Positions 38,490 to 46,824 of a stretch of DNA of 64,000 bases are shown one piece after another (position 1 is the stretch's first letter; every line of letters starts with the position of its first letter). Below the pieces are notes generated by a model. The model searched no databases and was not told where the DNA came from. It saw nothing but the letters and a program-made list of their open reading frames with translations. Both the position numbers and the translations under genes were made by a program. The DNA is from Oceaniferula flava. Lineage in GTDB: Bacteria > Verrucomicrobiota > Verrucomicrobiia > Verrucomicrobiales > Akkermansiaceae. The stretch lies in assembly GCF_016811075.1 (NCBI RefSeq), contig NZ_JAFBGL010000007.1, positions 186,001-250,000 of the forward strand, read 5' to 3'.

Positions 38490-39185
38490 TCACGCCCGAT
38501 TATCGCCCGGCTCACAAGCCACGATCGTAGCGCAGCCGTCTTCCACCGTCCACCTGACATTGCAGCCATCGATCAGGCAGCCATACTCGCGGCCGCTTTC
38601 CTGCCTTTGATAGGCCGGTCGGGGGTCGGCAGCCAGCGTGGCCTCAATCAATCTTCGGTTCGCATCGCTCATCTCCGCCGGCACCGCGCAGTGCCACTGC
38701 ACACTCAAACAATCGGGAGCCCCGCTGACAAATCCGCCCACGGCATCCGGTAAGGCATCGGCGTAGGGGATGTATGGTTTGATGTCCAAAATCGGAGTTC
38801 CATCGACGAGGTCAACACCACTGAGCTTGAGCACCGGTCCGTCCGGATGATCGAGGTCGATGCCGTCTAACTTCACCACCGAGAGCCCGATGGGATTCGG
38901 TCGGAATGGTGAGCGTGTGGCAAAAACACCAACCCTTTCGTTGCCTCCCAAGCGCGGCGGGCGGACCGTCGGTTTCCAGTCCGAGCGCAAGGCCTGATGG
39001 AAAATAAAAACCAGCCAGACATGGGAAAATCCCTCTAGACCACGAAGCGCATCCGCATTTCTGAACTCCGGCTCAAACACCAACTCGCCCCAAGCGTCCT
39101 TGACCAATCCCGGTTGCCGCGGGACGCCGAACTTTTCTCCGTAACAGGTTCTGATATGTGCGATTGTTTCCATTTTCATAGCCAT
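38490..39185 (-). CDS. trmO: tRNA (N6-threonylcarbamoyladenosine37-N6)-methyltransferase TrmO
   Basis: 231 residues of the YaeB/TsaA family, which methylates t6A37 in some tRNAs with SAM. Signatures: GVPRQPGLV near 20, GLEGFSHVWLVFIFH, GVFATRSPFRPNPIGLS, and a KLSGVDLVDGTPILDIKPYIPYAD block. The C-terminal domain (about 160-231) is present. The start at 39185 could be two or four residues shorter. A porin fragment begins 19 bases upstream. Confidence 0.93.
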   Translation of the reverse strand: MAMKMETIAHIRTCYGEKFGVPRQPGLVKDAWGELVFEPEFRNADALRGLEGFSHVWLVFIFHQALRSDWKPTVRPPRLGGNERVGVFATRSPFRPNPIGLSVVKLDGIDLDHPDGPVLKLSGVDLVDGTPILDIKPYIPYADALPDAVGGFVSGAPDCLSVQWHCAVPAEMSDANRRLIEATLAADPRPAYQRQESGREYGCLIDGCNVRWTVEDGCATIVACEPGDNRA

Positions 39186-39203
39186 GATTTCAGGGTGACG
39201 GGC

Positions 39204-39308
39204 TTAATGGACATGACCACCGGCGCCCGAATCGAACCAACATGGTAAGCAGATGCTATCGTCGGCATCTCGCTCATCGCGCTGATCGTCATGGTATTGC
39301 AGCCGTGC
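39204..39308 (-). pseudogene. Remnant of a second porin C-terminus
   Basis: Translated on the minus strand, the last 34 residues of an open frame align with the C-terminus of the porin next door: RLQY-HDD at the start, then DADDSIC against GTEDSVW, and WFDSGAGG against GFDWGPGE, ending in a stop. The DNA matches too (GATAGCATCTG against GACAGCGTCTG). No start, signal peptide or barrel precedes it, and the porin operon's terminator lies between the two. I read it as what is left of a deleted tandem copy. Confidence 0.55.
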
Positions 39309-39319
39309 CATGAGCACAT

Positions 39320-39349
39320 AAAAAGCCGGTGCAGAAACCTGCACCAGCT
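39320..39349 (-). terminator. Terminator of the znu-porin operon
   Basis: AGCCGGTGCAG (39324-39334) pairs with CTGCACCAGCT (39339-39349), 10 of 11 positions plus a wobble, with loop AAAC. On the minus strand the stem is followed by TTTTTA. It lies 45 bases past the porin stop. Confidence 0.82.
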
Positions 39350-39394
39350 TGATCAGATCGGAAAGTCTAGCGATGTGCCAGACTAAAGCCCGGA

Positions 39395-40606
39395 TTAGCG
39401 AACTTCGCCAGGGCCCCAATCGAAGCCAAACTGAAGCCAGACGCTGTCCTCCGTGCCGTGACCATCGATATCATCGTGGTTATACTGCAGACGGACCAAA
39501 GCGCTGATGTCGTTGTCCAAGCGGAAGTGCTTGGTCAGTGAAGGAGAGATACGAGTGCGCTCAGCAAGCTCAGGATCGGCAACGCCTTCCATCCACTCAT
39601 AACGCAGACCAGCTTCCCAGCCTTCGATGAATTCATACATGACAGCGGTGTTGTAACCGTTGTCTTCGAAGCCACCTTCGTCGGTTTCCACATCACGCAT
39701 GATCCACTCAGTTCTCCAGCGGAACTGTTTGCCGCCAGGTTCGTAGCCATTTTCACGCCAGGTGTAGGTGAAGTCAGCACCGTAAATATCGGTCGTCAAG
39801 CCGTGGCCATTGTCACCGGTGAGGTAGCTAGCTCCAACTTGGAAACGGTGGAAATCGGTAGGACCGAATTGTGCCTGATAACGCACGGTGACGATGTTGT
39901 CGATTGGGCGAGCCATCTCAGCCTCTTCATCGTGCTCGTGGTCGTCGAGATCCTCATCGGCGTGATCGTCATCATCGTGGTCGTCCTCGTCATGATCTTC
40001 TTCCTCTTCTTCACCGTGCTCGTGATCGTGCACCACAGCGGATCCGAGACCGATGCTCAAGGAATCTGTCCATGATGTCGGTGGCATCCAGGTGATTTCA
40101 GCACCCTCAAAGGCAAAGCCGTCTTCACCGAGGTAGCGGACGCCAGCCATGTTGCCATCGACGAAATCCCAACCGTGCAAGTGGCGGGCATTCTGATCGC
40201 CAAATCTAGCCAGCATGCGACCGGCGCGGACTTCGAAATCGCCAGGAAGGTTGACGAATTTAATAAAGCCTTCTTCGAACTCAGATTCAAAGTCGCCACC
40301 GTTCACCTTGTAAACGTTGGTGGTGAAGAAACCACGGACGTATTCGCCGGCGTAAATGCTGGCTCCGATTTCCATGCCCTGGAGGTTGAATCCATCTTGG
40401 AATGGGTCGTGTCCGCCACGTTCGGCTTCACCTGAATCCAGTGTCGTAGATCCATGCACTGCTCTCAGGTGCAGGGTAGGATCGATGCGGATTTCCGGAA
40501 TTGCCGGAACCACAACGGAGACGGGCGTGTCAACTGCCTCTTCGGCAGTCACGGCACTCACACATGCAGCCAAAGCGGCAGTGATCATCATGTTGTTTTT
40601 AGTCAT
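39395..40606 (-). CDS. Outer-membrane porin with His/Asp/Glu-rich loop, zinc operon
   Basis: 403 residues with a signal peptide (1-21). The body is a beta-barrel pattern with alternating strands, for example GMEIGASIYAGEYVRGFFTTNV and DFEVRAGRMLARFGDQNAR, ending SVWLQFGFDWGPGEVR. Residues 193-230 form a loop with 8 His and more than 20 Asp or Glu, a likely metal-collecting segment. No TonB box or plug domain is seen, so diffusion rather than TonB-driven uptake is expected. Its ATG overlaps the znuB stop (ATGA), so translation is coupled to a metal transporter. Role inferred: passage of Zn (or Mn) across the outer membrane. Confidence 0.82.
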   Translation of the reverse strand: MTKNNMMITAALAACVSAVTAEEAVDTPVSVVVPAIPEIRIDPTLHLRAVHGSTTLDSGEAERGGHDPFQDGFNLQGMEIGASIYAGEYVRGFFTTNVYKVNGGDFESEFEEGFIKFVNLPGDFEVRAGRMLARFGDQNARHLHGWDFVDGNMAGVRYLGEDGFAFEGAEITWMPPTSWTDSLSIGLGSAVVHDHEHGEEEEEDHDEDDHDDDDHADEDLDDHEHDEEAEMARPIDNIVTVRYQAQFGPTDFHRFQVGASYLTGDNGHGLTTDIYGADFTYTWRENGYEPGGKQFRWRTEWIMRDVETDEGGFEDNGYNTAVMYEFIEGWEAGLRYEWMEGVADPELAERTRISPSLTKHFRLDNDISALVRLQYNHDDIDGHGTEDSVWLQFGFDWGPGEVR

Positions 40607-41475
40607 AATTGATGTTTTGGTTGGAGAGGTTGTTCTTGAGCACGACTGAATAAGCCGCTGTTAGGATTCACGAAATATGCCACGGCAAAGAGCGCACCGA
40701 GCACCAGCACGATGGCCGGCCCTGTGGGAATATTGAAAATCACCGAGAGGACCACGGCGGCCACTGAGCCGATGGAACCAATTGCTCCACCGCCCCAGAA
40801 CAGCCACCGGGTGTTGTTAGTGAACAAAGAGACGATCGCACCGGGCACGACCATTAAACCGATGGAAAGCACGGATCCTACTGCTTGGAAACTGGCCATC
40901 AGGGCCACAATCATCATGGCATACAGCAGGTAGTTGACTCCACGCACATAGACCCCCTGCACTGCTGCCACATTCGGCTCGAACAAGGTCAGCAAGATCG
41001 GCCGCATAAAGAGGGTGGATGCGATGAGGGTGAAAAAAGCGATGCCGAAGAACACCAGCAGATCGTTATCGCCCACTGAGAGAATGCTGCCAAACAGCCA
41101 CTCTTCGAGGTTCTGCGCGGTCTCGGCGTATTCTAACATCACCACACCCAGGGCGAAGGCACAGGTGAAGAAAATCGCCAGCGCAGTGCTCTGTGGCAGA
41201 CGGGTCTTGCGCGTGACCATTACCGACCCCAAACCCACCGCGAGCGCCGCTAACAGGGCACCGACAAAAGCTCCGCCCTGGTTCAGCGTGCCGGTGATCA
41301 ACACCACGGCAACGATGCCGGGCAGCATGGTGTGACTGAGCGCACTGAGCACCAGCGAGCTTCTGCGCAGCAGCACAAATCCGCTGACAAAGCCATTGGT
41401 AAAGCCAATCAGCGCGGCCGCCAACAACGCGCGCTTAAAGAACGGCATGTCTAATATTTGCAGTAACTGATCCAT
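40603..41475 (-). CDS. znuB: Zinc/manganese ABC transporter permease
   Basis: 290 residues from the ATG at 41475. An ABC-3 family permease with eight or nine hydrophobic helices and the conserved stretch SGFVLLRRSSLVLSALSHTMLPGIV, plus the later GSVLSIGLMVVPGAIVSLFTN. It works with ZnuC and the binding protein ZnuA. It starts 8 bases after the znuC stop and overlaps the porin start by 4 bases. Zn and Mn members cannot be told apart from the permease alone. Confidence 0.9.
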   Translation of the reverse strand: MDQLLQILDMPFFKRALLAAALIGFTNGFVSGFVLLRRSSLVLSALSHTMLPGIVAVVLITGTLNQGGAFVGALLAALAVGLGSVMVTRKTRLPQSTALAIFFTCAFALGVVMLEYAETAQNLEEWLFGSILSVGDNDLLVFFGIAFFTLIASTLFMRPILLTLFEPNVAAVQGVYVRGVNYLLYAMMIVALMASFQAVGSVLSIGLMVVPGAIVSLFTNNTRWLFWGGGAIGSIGSVAAVVLSVIFNIPTGPAIVLVLGALFAVAYFVNPNSGLFSRAQEQPLQPKHQL

Positions 41476-41483
41476 GGTTCTTG

Positions 41484-42236
41484 TTAGTTGTCTTTGGAGA
41501 AGGTGCGATCCAGGTTCTCCTCCGTCAGCGTGCTGGCGCATGGGCCTTGAGCGATCATGGTCCGGTTCAACAGCAGGGCTTCGTCAAAGATTTCGTGCGC
41601 CGAGTTCAGATCGTGGTGCGAGGCGATCACCAGGCGGTTTTCACCCGCGAGCATTCTCAGCAAGCGCGCAAGGTTGGCCATATGATTGCGGTCGAGACCG
41701 GTGAACGGCTCGTCTAACAACAAAACATGCGCCTGCTGCGCCACTGCCCGGGCGATGAACACCCGCTGCTTCTGGCCGCCGGAGAGTTCGTTGATCTGGC
41801 GATTGGCCAGCTCGCCATCCATCTCCATCATTTCCAAGGCGGAGTTCACGGCGGCGCTGTCTTGCTCGCCAAATTTCCGCCATGGTCCGAGCTGGGGGTA
41901 ACGCCCCATCTCCACCACACCACGCACGGTGATAGGGAAATCCCAGCTGACTTCCTCGAACTGGGGAAGGTAGGCAAACTCACCGCCTCGGCATTTCATA
42001 TTATCTTCGCCCGACCAGCGGATGCTGCCGTGACTGCGCTTCACCAGACCAGCAATGGCTTTCAACAAAGTGCTTTTCCCCGCCCCGTTCGGACCCACCA
42101 GTGCGAGGCAGTTGCCACAGCGCGTGCTGAACGAGATGTCCTCGAGCACCCGGTTTTTTCGATACGACACACAGACACCCTCCACATCCAGCTGATGCGT
42201 TTGGCCGTCTTCGTGCTGATGTTTACAGTTACTCAT
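41484..42236 (-). CDS. znuC: Zinc/manganese ABC transporter ATP-binding protein
   Basis: 250 residues from the ATG at 42236; the longer frame to 42365 runs into the upstream gene. Walker A GPNGAGKST, signature LSGGQKQRV, Walker B LLLDEPFTGLD, and the switch His in VIASHHDL are all present. The N-terminus has a Cys/His cluster (CKHQHEDGQTHQ), possibly metal-binding. It overlaps the preceding gene by 8 bases and precedes znuB by 8 bases. Confidence 0.93.
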   Translation of the reverse strand: MSNCKHQHEDGQTHQLDVEGVCVSYRKNRVLEDISFSTRCGNCLALVGPNGAGKSTLLKAIAGLVKRSHGSIRWSGEDNMKCRGGEFAYLPQFEEVSWDFPITVRGVVEMGRYPQLGPWRKFGEQDSAAVNSALEMMEMDGELANRQINELSGGQKQRVFIARAVAQQAHVLLLDEPFTGLDRNHMANLARLLRMLAGENRLVIASHHDLNSAHEIFDEALLLNRTMIAQGPCASTLTEENLDRTFSKDN

Positions 42237-42723
42237 CGTCGTGCTCCCCGCCACTGCTGTAATCCAATGTCTGGCTGATGATCGAAGTCGTCGTCGAATA
42301 GGCCACCTCCTTGGTCTCGCCGTAGTTCGGAGAAATGCGCATTTGCACGAAGTGGCGTTGGCCATCGGCCGGCTCCTCCGCCCAGGTCACATCCAGCCAG
42401 TAAGTAACCGTCTGGTGTGGCGGGATGGAGATATCTCCATAGGCGGGATTTTCCGTTAGTTCATCTTCAGTCAAGAGCTGCTGAGGCTCTCCATCATGGG
42501 ATAGCGGTGCTTGTTTTAGCGTGTAAAACTTGGGAGTGGTTGAAAAAATGAATTCCACCTCGGCATCCACCATTTCCTCGGCCGTAGCACTTTTCTCGAC
42601 CTCGTTCACCGGCGCCGCCCCTGCGCGATCAGACGCGCTGTGCAGGTAACGTTCTCCGGCGAATCCAGCTAACAACATGACAACTAACAGAACAATCGTC
42701 TGTAGAACCGGAGAACCTCGCAT
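42229..42723 (-). CDS. Unknown anchored protein of the zinc operon
   Basis: 164 residues. One N-terminal hydrophobic helix (8-22, QTIVLLVVMLLAGFA) anchors or exports it. The rest is acidic and ends in GGEHDDE. A beta-rich segment HQTVTYWLDVTWAEEPADGQ with RHFVQMRIS lies in the middle. I do not recognise the family. It sits between znuA and znuC with an 8-base overlap into znuC, so it is firmly part of the operon. It may be a periplasmic accessory to the transporter. Confidence 0.75.
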   Translation of the reverse strand: MRGSPVLQTIVLLVVMLLAGFAGERYLHSASDRAGAAPVNEVEKSATAEEMVDAEVEFIFSTTPKFYTLKQAPLSHDGEPQQLLTEDELTENPAYGDISIPPHQTVTYWLDVTWAEEPADGQRHFVQMRISPNYGETKEVAYSTTTSIISQTLDYSSGGEHDDE

Positions 42724-42779
42724 GATCGATAAGTATCAGCTTCTTCGAATGGATCGGAAATGTCTGCCTGGCTAACTTA

Positions 42780-43673
42780 TTATCTAGCCAGTGCTGCTAC
42801 GATCTTGTTGGTATTATCGCGCATCATCTTCTCGTAGTTCGATGCACCGTCAGCCACGAGGCTGCCGCCCAACTTCACGCCAGTCTCTCTGGAGATCACC
42901 GCGATGGCTTTTGGATTTGCCCGCAGCTCTGGGAAGATGGCCTTCACGTGATTCTTGCGGATTTCTTGAATCGCCTGGGCCTGATAGGCGGCGCTGGTTT
43001 TGTGACTGGCGGTCAGACCTTTCACCGGCAGGGACTTGAATCCATACTCTTTGCAGTAGTAACCGAAGGCGGCGTGGGCGGTGGTCAGGATGCGGTTGCT
43101 GCGGGGGATTCTGCTCACCTCGCGTTTCACCCAGGCATCGAGAGCTTCGAGCCGACGGGAGTAGGCGGCGGCGTTTGCCTTGTAGATTTTGGCATGGGCA
43201 GGATCCACTTTGCCAAATTCAGAGGCGATGATACGTGCAGCTTTCTGCATGTTGCTGACACGGTGCCACCAGTGTGGATCAATTGAGCCATTCGCGTGCT
43301 GCGGGCAGCAGACATACTGGCTATTGCGACCGCTGATTTTCTCCGAGGGAATCTTGCGGCCCACTTCAATGACGGGGACGCCTTTGCCGAGGGTGCTGCG
43401 AAGTTTATCCAAATACGTTTCGAGATTCTTACCACTCGCCAAGTAGAGCACCGCGCCTCTGGCCTTAGTCAGGTCTTTGGGCGTCGGGCGGAAATGATGG
43501 GGATCGGCATGGGGCTCGATCAGCTGCACGATCGTGGCGTGCTGGCCACCTACATTACGAGCGACATCGGAAATCAGCGGGTGCAAACTCGCGACTTTAA
43601 TCTGCGCAGAAACCCCACCGACCAGCAGCAACCACGTTGCCACAACGACTTGAAAAACCTTGCTTGCTTTCAT
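42780..43673 (-). CDS. znuA: Periplasmic zinc/manganese-binding protein
   Basis: 297 residues from the ATG at 43673 (signal peptide ending VSA; the longer start at 43697 is less likely). A cluster A-I metal-binding protein. Probable metal ligands are H60 (DPHHF), H134 (DPHWW), H200 (TTAHAAFGYY) and D275 or E249. The charged His-rich loop typical of many ZnuA proteins is lacking, but a CCPQH segment (122-126) precedes the second ligand. First gene of the operon. Confidence 0.9.
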   Translation of the reverse strand: MKASKVFQVVVATWLLLVGGVSAQIKVASLHPLISDVARNVGGQHATIVQLIEPHADPHHFRPTPKDLTKARGAVLYLASGKNLETYLDKLRSTLGKGVPVIEVGRKIPSEKISGRNSQYVCCPQHANGSIDPHWWHRVSNMQKAARIIASEFGKVDPAHAKIYKANAAAYSRRLEALDAWVKREVSRIPRSNRILTTAHAAFGYYCKEYGFKSLPVKGLTASHKTSAAYQAQAIQEIRKNHVKAIFPELRANPKAIAVISRETGVKLGGSLVADGASNYEKMMRDNTNKIVAALAR

Positions 43674-43704
43674 CACGCGGAGATGATTAACGCACACAGG
43701 CCGC

Positions 43705-43725
43705 TAATGCAAGTTTTTTGCATTA
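43705..43725. promoter_or_regulatory. Palindrome, candidate metalloregulator (Zur/Mur-type) operator
   Basis: TAATGCAA and TTGCATTA are perfect 8-base inverted arms with a 5-base centre (GTTTT). It lies 32 bases upstream of the znuA start and 64 bases upstream of gluQ, in the 115-base divergent region. Size and symmetry fit Fur-family sites. No regulator gene is in the window, so the assignment to Zur is by context. Confidence 0.55.
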
Positions 43726-43788
43726 TAAAATATTGTCGTCTCCCTTTTGGTGCTTTTTCACCACCGCCGGCTTGCTTAGAAATGAACT

Positions 43789-44619
43789 ATGACCACCCGC
43801 TTTGCACCATCACCCACTGGCCTCCTCCACCTCGGCCACGCCTATGCGGCGATGTTCGCCCGTGATCTGGCTCACTCACAGGGCGGTGCTTTTTTACTCC
43901 GTTACGAAGACATCGATGGCACCCGCGTGCGCGATGAATACTACTTGGATATCGAACGCGATCTAGCGTGGTTAGGGATTCAATGGGACGGAACCCCACT
44001 GCGCCAGACCGATCGCCTGACCGACTACGCCATGGCGATCAACTTGCTTAAAGCGCGCGGCGTCGTCTACCCCTGCTTCTGCACCCGCCGCGAGATTCAG
44101 GAGGAAATCCAAGCCATGGACGGCGCTCCGCAGGGACCGGAAGGGCCTCTCTACCCAGGCACCTGTCGGAATCTCAGCCCGGAGCAGCGCCAGCACCGAA
44201 TCGACGCTGGCGAGCCGCACTGCTGGCGACTCGACACGATGGCTGCCGCGGAACAGACCGGACCACTGAGCTTTACCGATCGGATCCAAGGCAAGATCGA
44301 CGTCGATCCATCCCTGCTGGGAGATGTCATTCTCGCCCGCAAGGACATCGCCACCTCCTACCACATCGCCGTGGTGGTGGACGATGCGATGCAGGAAATC
44401 AGCGATGTCACCCGCGGCGAGGATCTGCTGGCATCGACCCATGTGCATCGCCTGCTGCAGGAGCTGCTGGGCCTGCCGGAACCGATCTACCATCACCACC
44501 GCCTGATCCTCGACGCCGAAGGCAAACGATTGGCAAAAAGAGACAAGGCGCTCAGCATTCAGACACTCAGGGAGCGCGGAGCATCCCCTGAGGAAGTGCT
44601 GCAGATGGTTCAGCCGTGA
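43789..44619 (+). CDS. gluQ: Glutamyl-Q tRNA(Asp) synthetase
   Basis: 276 residues. A truncated GluRS-like enzyme that charges queuosine-34 of tRNA-Asp with glutamate. HLGH lies at 17-20, RYEDIDGTR follows, zinc ligands occur in YPCFCTRRE and YPGTCR, and the KMSKS-like loop reads KRLAKRD. The C-terminal anticodon domain of full GluRS is absent, as expected. Divergent from znuA. Confidence 0.93.
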   Translation: MTTRFAPSPTGLLHLGHAYAAMFARDLAHSQGGAFLLRYEDIDGTRVRDEYYLDIERDLAWLGIQWDGTPLRQTDRLTDYAMAINLLKARGVVYPCFCTRREIQEEIQAMDGAPQGPEGPLYPGTCRNLSPEQRQHRIDAGEPHCWRLDTMAAAEQTGPLSFTDRIQGKIDVDPSLLGDVILARKDIATSYHIAVVVDDAMQEISDVTRGEDLLASTHVHRLLQELLGLPEPIYHHHRLILDAEGKRLAKRDKALSIQTLRERGASPEEVLQMVQP

Positions 44620-44636
44620 GGAGGCGAATCAGAGGC

Positions 44637-45845
44637 TCAACTCGCCATGGCGCGCAGTAACAGCGGGTCGATGGCGGCTTTTTCTCCGCAAATCCGATCG
44701 ACAATCCGCTCCCAAACCTCCTGCCCTTTGAGGATATCCACCTCGATGCGGAGGAAATAGACCGGCACATCGAGCTCGGTGGGTTTCATAAAGCGGACGG
44801 CGTCTTTTTCCGTGGTGACAATCATCTCGATGTCGCGCTGCATGCAGCGGTTCATGAAGTTATCGATGTCCTTTTGATTGAACGAGTGGTGATCGGAGAA
44901 CACGCGGTGGAATTCCACCCGGGCGCCCAGGTTTCTTAGGATCTTCTCGAAGCTCTCCGGCACCGCGATGCCGGAAATGGCGGCGACGTATTTCTGATCG
45001 AGGAAATCCAGCGGCACACGCTCGCCGGTGAACAAGTTCTCCAAATGCTGCGGCCCGTGGGTGCACTCGATAATTTCCGCATGGCGGTTGTGTCGGCGAA
45101 TCTTGCGGATCAGCTCTTCGTTCGAGCTGCCATCGCACTTGGTGATGAAGATATAGTCGGCGCGGCAGAGATTCTTTGCCGGCTCGCGCAGGGTGCCGCG
45201 CGGCAGCATCTGGCCGGTGCCGAAAGGGGCATTTTGATCCACCAGAACCACATCGATCGAGTGCGCCAGATTGAGGTATTGCAGGCCGTCATCGAGGATT
45301 AGAATATCGCTTTCCAGCTCGCGCACGGCGAAGCTGCCTCCCTTGACCCGGTTTTTATCGACCACCACGGATACGCCGGGAAGATTCTTCGCCAGCATCC
45401 ATGGCTCATCGCCGGCGTGGGCGACCTTGAGTCGGGGTGCGCCACCGTCGCTGACCACCTTGGGCATTTCATCGTCCGGGATCAGCTCGCCACTTTCCTT
45501 GGCAATCCACTCCTGGGGCTCGGGCAGCTTTTTACTTTTATAACCACGGCTGAGAATGGCGGGCTTCCGACCGCGCTCACGTAACGTGCGGGCAAACAGC
45601 TCCACCACGGGCGTCTTGCCCGTGCCACCCACGGTAATATTTCCGATGCTGATCACCTGGGTGCCGAGATATTGCTGATCGACCGCGCCCCGGCGGAAAC
45701 GACTGAGGCGAAAGGCCACTCCGGCGCGATAAATCCCGGAGAGCATCCAAAGAAAGAGGCGCATCATAGTCGCCCTGAAACCACGAGCCCTGCCGAAGAT
45801 GACATCGGTGCCCCATTGTTCCAGTTCTTGCAGCGATTCTCCCAT
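44637..45845 (-). CDS. lpxK: Tetraacyldisaccharide 4'-kinase LpxK
   Basis: 402 residues. Phosphorylates the lipid A precursor at 4'. A membrane-associated N-terminus ([26 protein letters not shown]) is followed by the Walker [16 protein letters not shown] (about 67-81), LSRGY and [21 protein letters not shown]. Longer than E. coli LpxK (328), with additional C-terminal sequence. Its presence shows that the organism makes lipid A. Convergent with gluQ, divergent from rph. Confidence 0.95.
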   Translation of the reverse strand: MGESLQELEQWGTDVIFGRARGFRATMMRLFLWMLSGIYRAGVAFRLSRFRRGAVDQQYLGTQVISIGNITVGGTGKTPVVELFARTLRERGRKPAILSRGYKSKKLPEPQEWIAKESGELIPDDEMPKVVSDGGAPRLKVAHAGDEPWMLAKNLPGVSVVVDKNRVKGGSFAVRELESDILILDDGLQYLNLAHSIDVVLVDQNAPFGTGQMLPRGTLREPAKNLCRADYIFITKCDGSSNEELIRKIRRHNRHAEIIECTHGPQHLENLFTGERVPLDFLDQKYVAAISGIAVPESFEKILRNLGARVEFHRVFSDHHSFNQKDIDNFMNRCMQRDIEMIVTTEKDAVRFMKPTELDVPVYFLRIEVDILKGQEVWERIVDRICGEKAAIDPLLLRAMAS

Positions 45846-45899
45846 GCGCGCCGTTCTTATATACTTGAAAGATTGAACTTCAAACTGGAAAGTTCATCT

Positions 45900-46682
45900 A
45901 TGATTAGACCCGACGGCCGTGAATTCGACCAACTCCGCCCCATTTCCTTCCAATCCGGTATCGCCCCCAATGCCACCGGTTCCGTGTTAGTCTCATTTGG
46001 AAACACCCGCGTCATCTGCGCAGCCACCGTGCAGGAGGATGTGCCACGCTGGATGAAGTATCAAAAAGTTGGCGGTGGCTGGCTCACCGCCGAGTACAAT
46101 ATGCTCCCCTACTCCACCCTCGATCGCAAACAGCGCGACATCTCCACCGGCCGCCTCGATGGTCGCTCGTCCGAGATCCAGCGCCTGATCGGAAGATCGC
46201 TGCGGGCAGTGGTCGATCTGAAAAAACTCGGCCCCCGCACGATCTGGCTCGATTGTGATGTGCTACAGGCCGACGGCGGCACCCGCACCGCCTCGGTGAC
46301 CGGTGGCTGCGTCGCCATCGCCATCGCCCTGAACAAACTCATGGCCGATGGCAAAATCAAAACCTTCCCCATGAAAAAACTGATCACCGGCATCAGCGCT
46401 GGGATTTATCAGGACACCGCCATTCTTGATCTCGATTACCCGGAGGATAAGGACGCCAGCGTCGATTTCAACGTCGTCATGACCGAGGACCTCGAGTTCG
46501 TGGAAATGCAGGGAAGTGGTGAAGAAGCGGTTTTCACCGACGAACAAATGGCAGCCATGCTCAGCCTCGCGCGCAAGGGTGTGAAAGAGATCACCGCGCT
46601 GCAGAAACAAGCCATTCTGGACGCGGACCAGGCATCCTTAACCGACCTTAAAAGCTTAGCTGACAGCTTCAAACGTCCGTAA
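45900..46682 (+). CDS. rph: Ribonuclease PH
   Basis: 260 residues from the ATG at 45900; the 76-residue extension from 45672 overlaps lpxK and is rejected. Phosphorolytic 3' trimming of tRNA precursors. The N-terminal RPDGREFDQLRPISFQSG and the phosphate-binding TASVTGG near 140 are hallmarks, along with a C-terminal helix-rich end. A 54-base divergent spacer separates it from lpxK. Confidence 0.95.
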   Translation: MIRPDGREFDQLRPISFQSGIAPNATGSVLVSFGNTRVICAATVQEDVPRWMKYQKVGGGWLTAEYNMLPYSTLDRKQRDISTGRLDGRSSEIQRLIGRSLRAVVDLKKLGPRTIWLDCDVLQADGGTRTASVTGGCVAIAIALNKLMADGKIKTFPMKKLITGISAGIYQDTAILDLDYPEDKDASVDFNVVMTEDLEFVEMQGSGEEAVFTDEQMAAMLSLARKGVKEITALQKQAILDADQASLTDLKSLADSFKRP

Positions 46683-46745
46683 CAGCAAATTCCCCCTTCT
46701 GACCCTTTTTTATCTTGCGAAGGCGTCTCAGAGCGTTAACTTGCA

Positions 46746-46793
46746 GTATCAGTTATCGTTATGCGGTGTCGCTGTGTCTCGGCTAACTGATAC
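46746..46793 (+). other. Long-range inverted repeat in the leader of the pseudopilin gene
   Basis: GTATCAGTTA (46746-46755) pairs perfectly with TAACTGATAC (46784-46793). The 28 bases between them hold CGGTGTCGCTGTGTCTCGG, which may fold internally. It lies 31 bases upstream of the start codon, so it could be a stem in the mRNA leader or a two-site operator. Confidence 0.55.
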
Positions 46794-46824
46794 ATAAAAA
46801 ACAAAACATAACCAAAATAAGTAA

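Noticed and set aside
39215-39250. TTCGATTC resembling a tRNA T-loop on the minus strand
   Set aside because: The flanking five-base stem does not pair and no acceptor or anticodon arms are found; the stretch is explained by the porin remnant.
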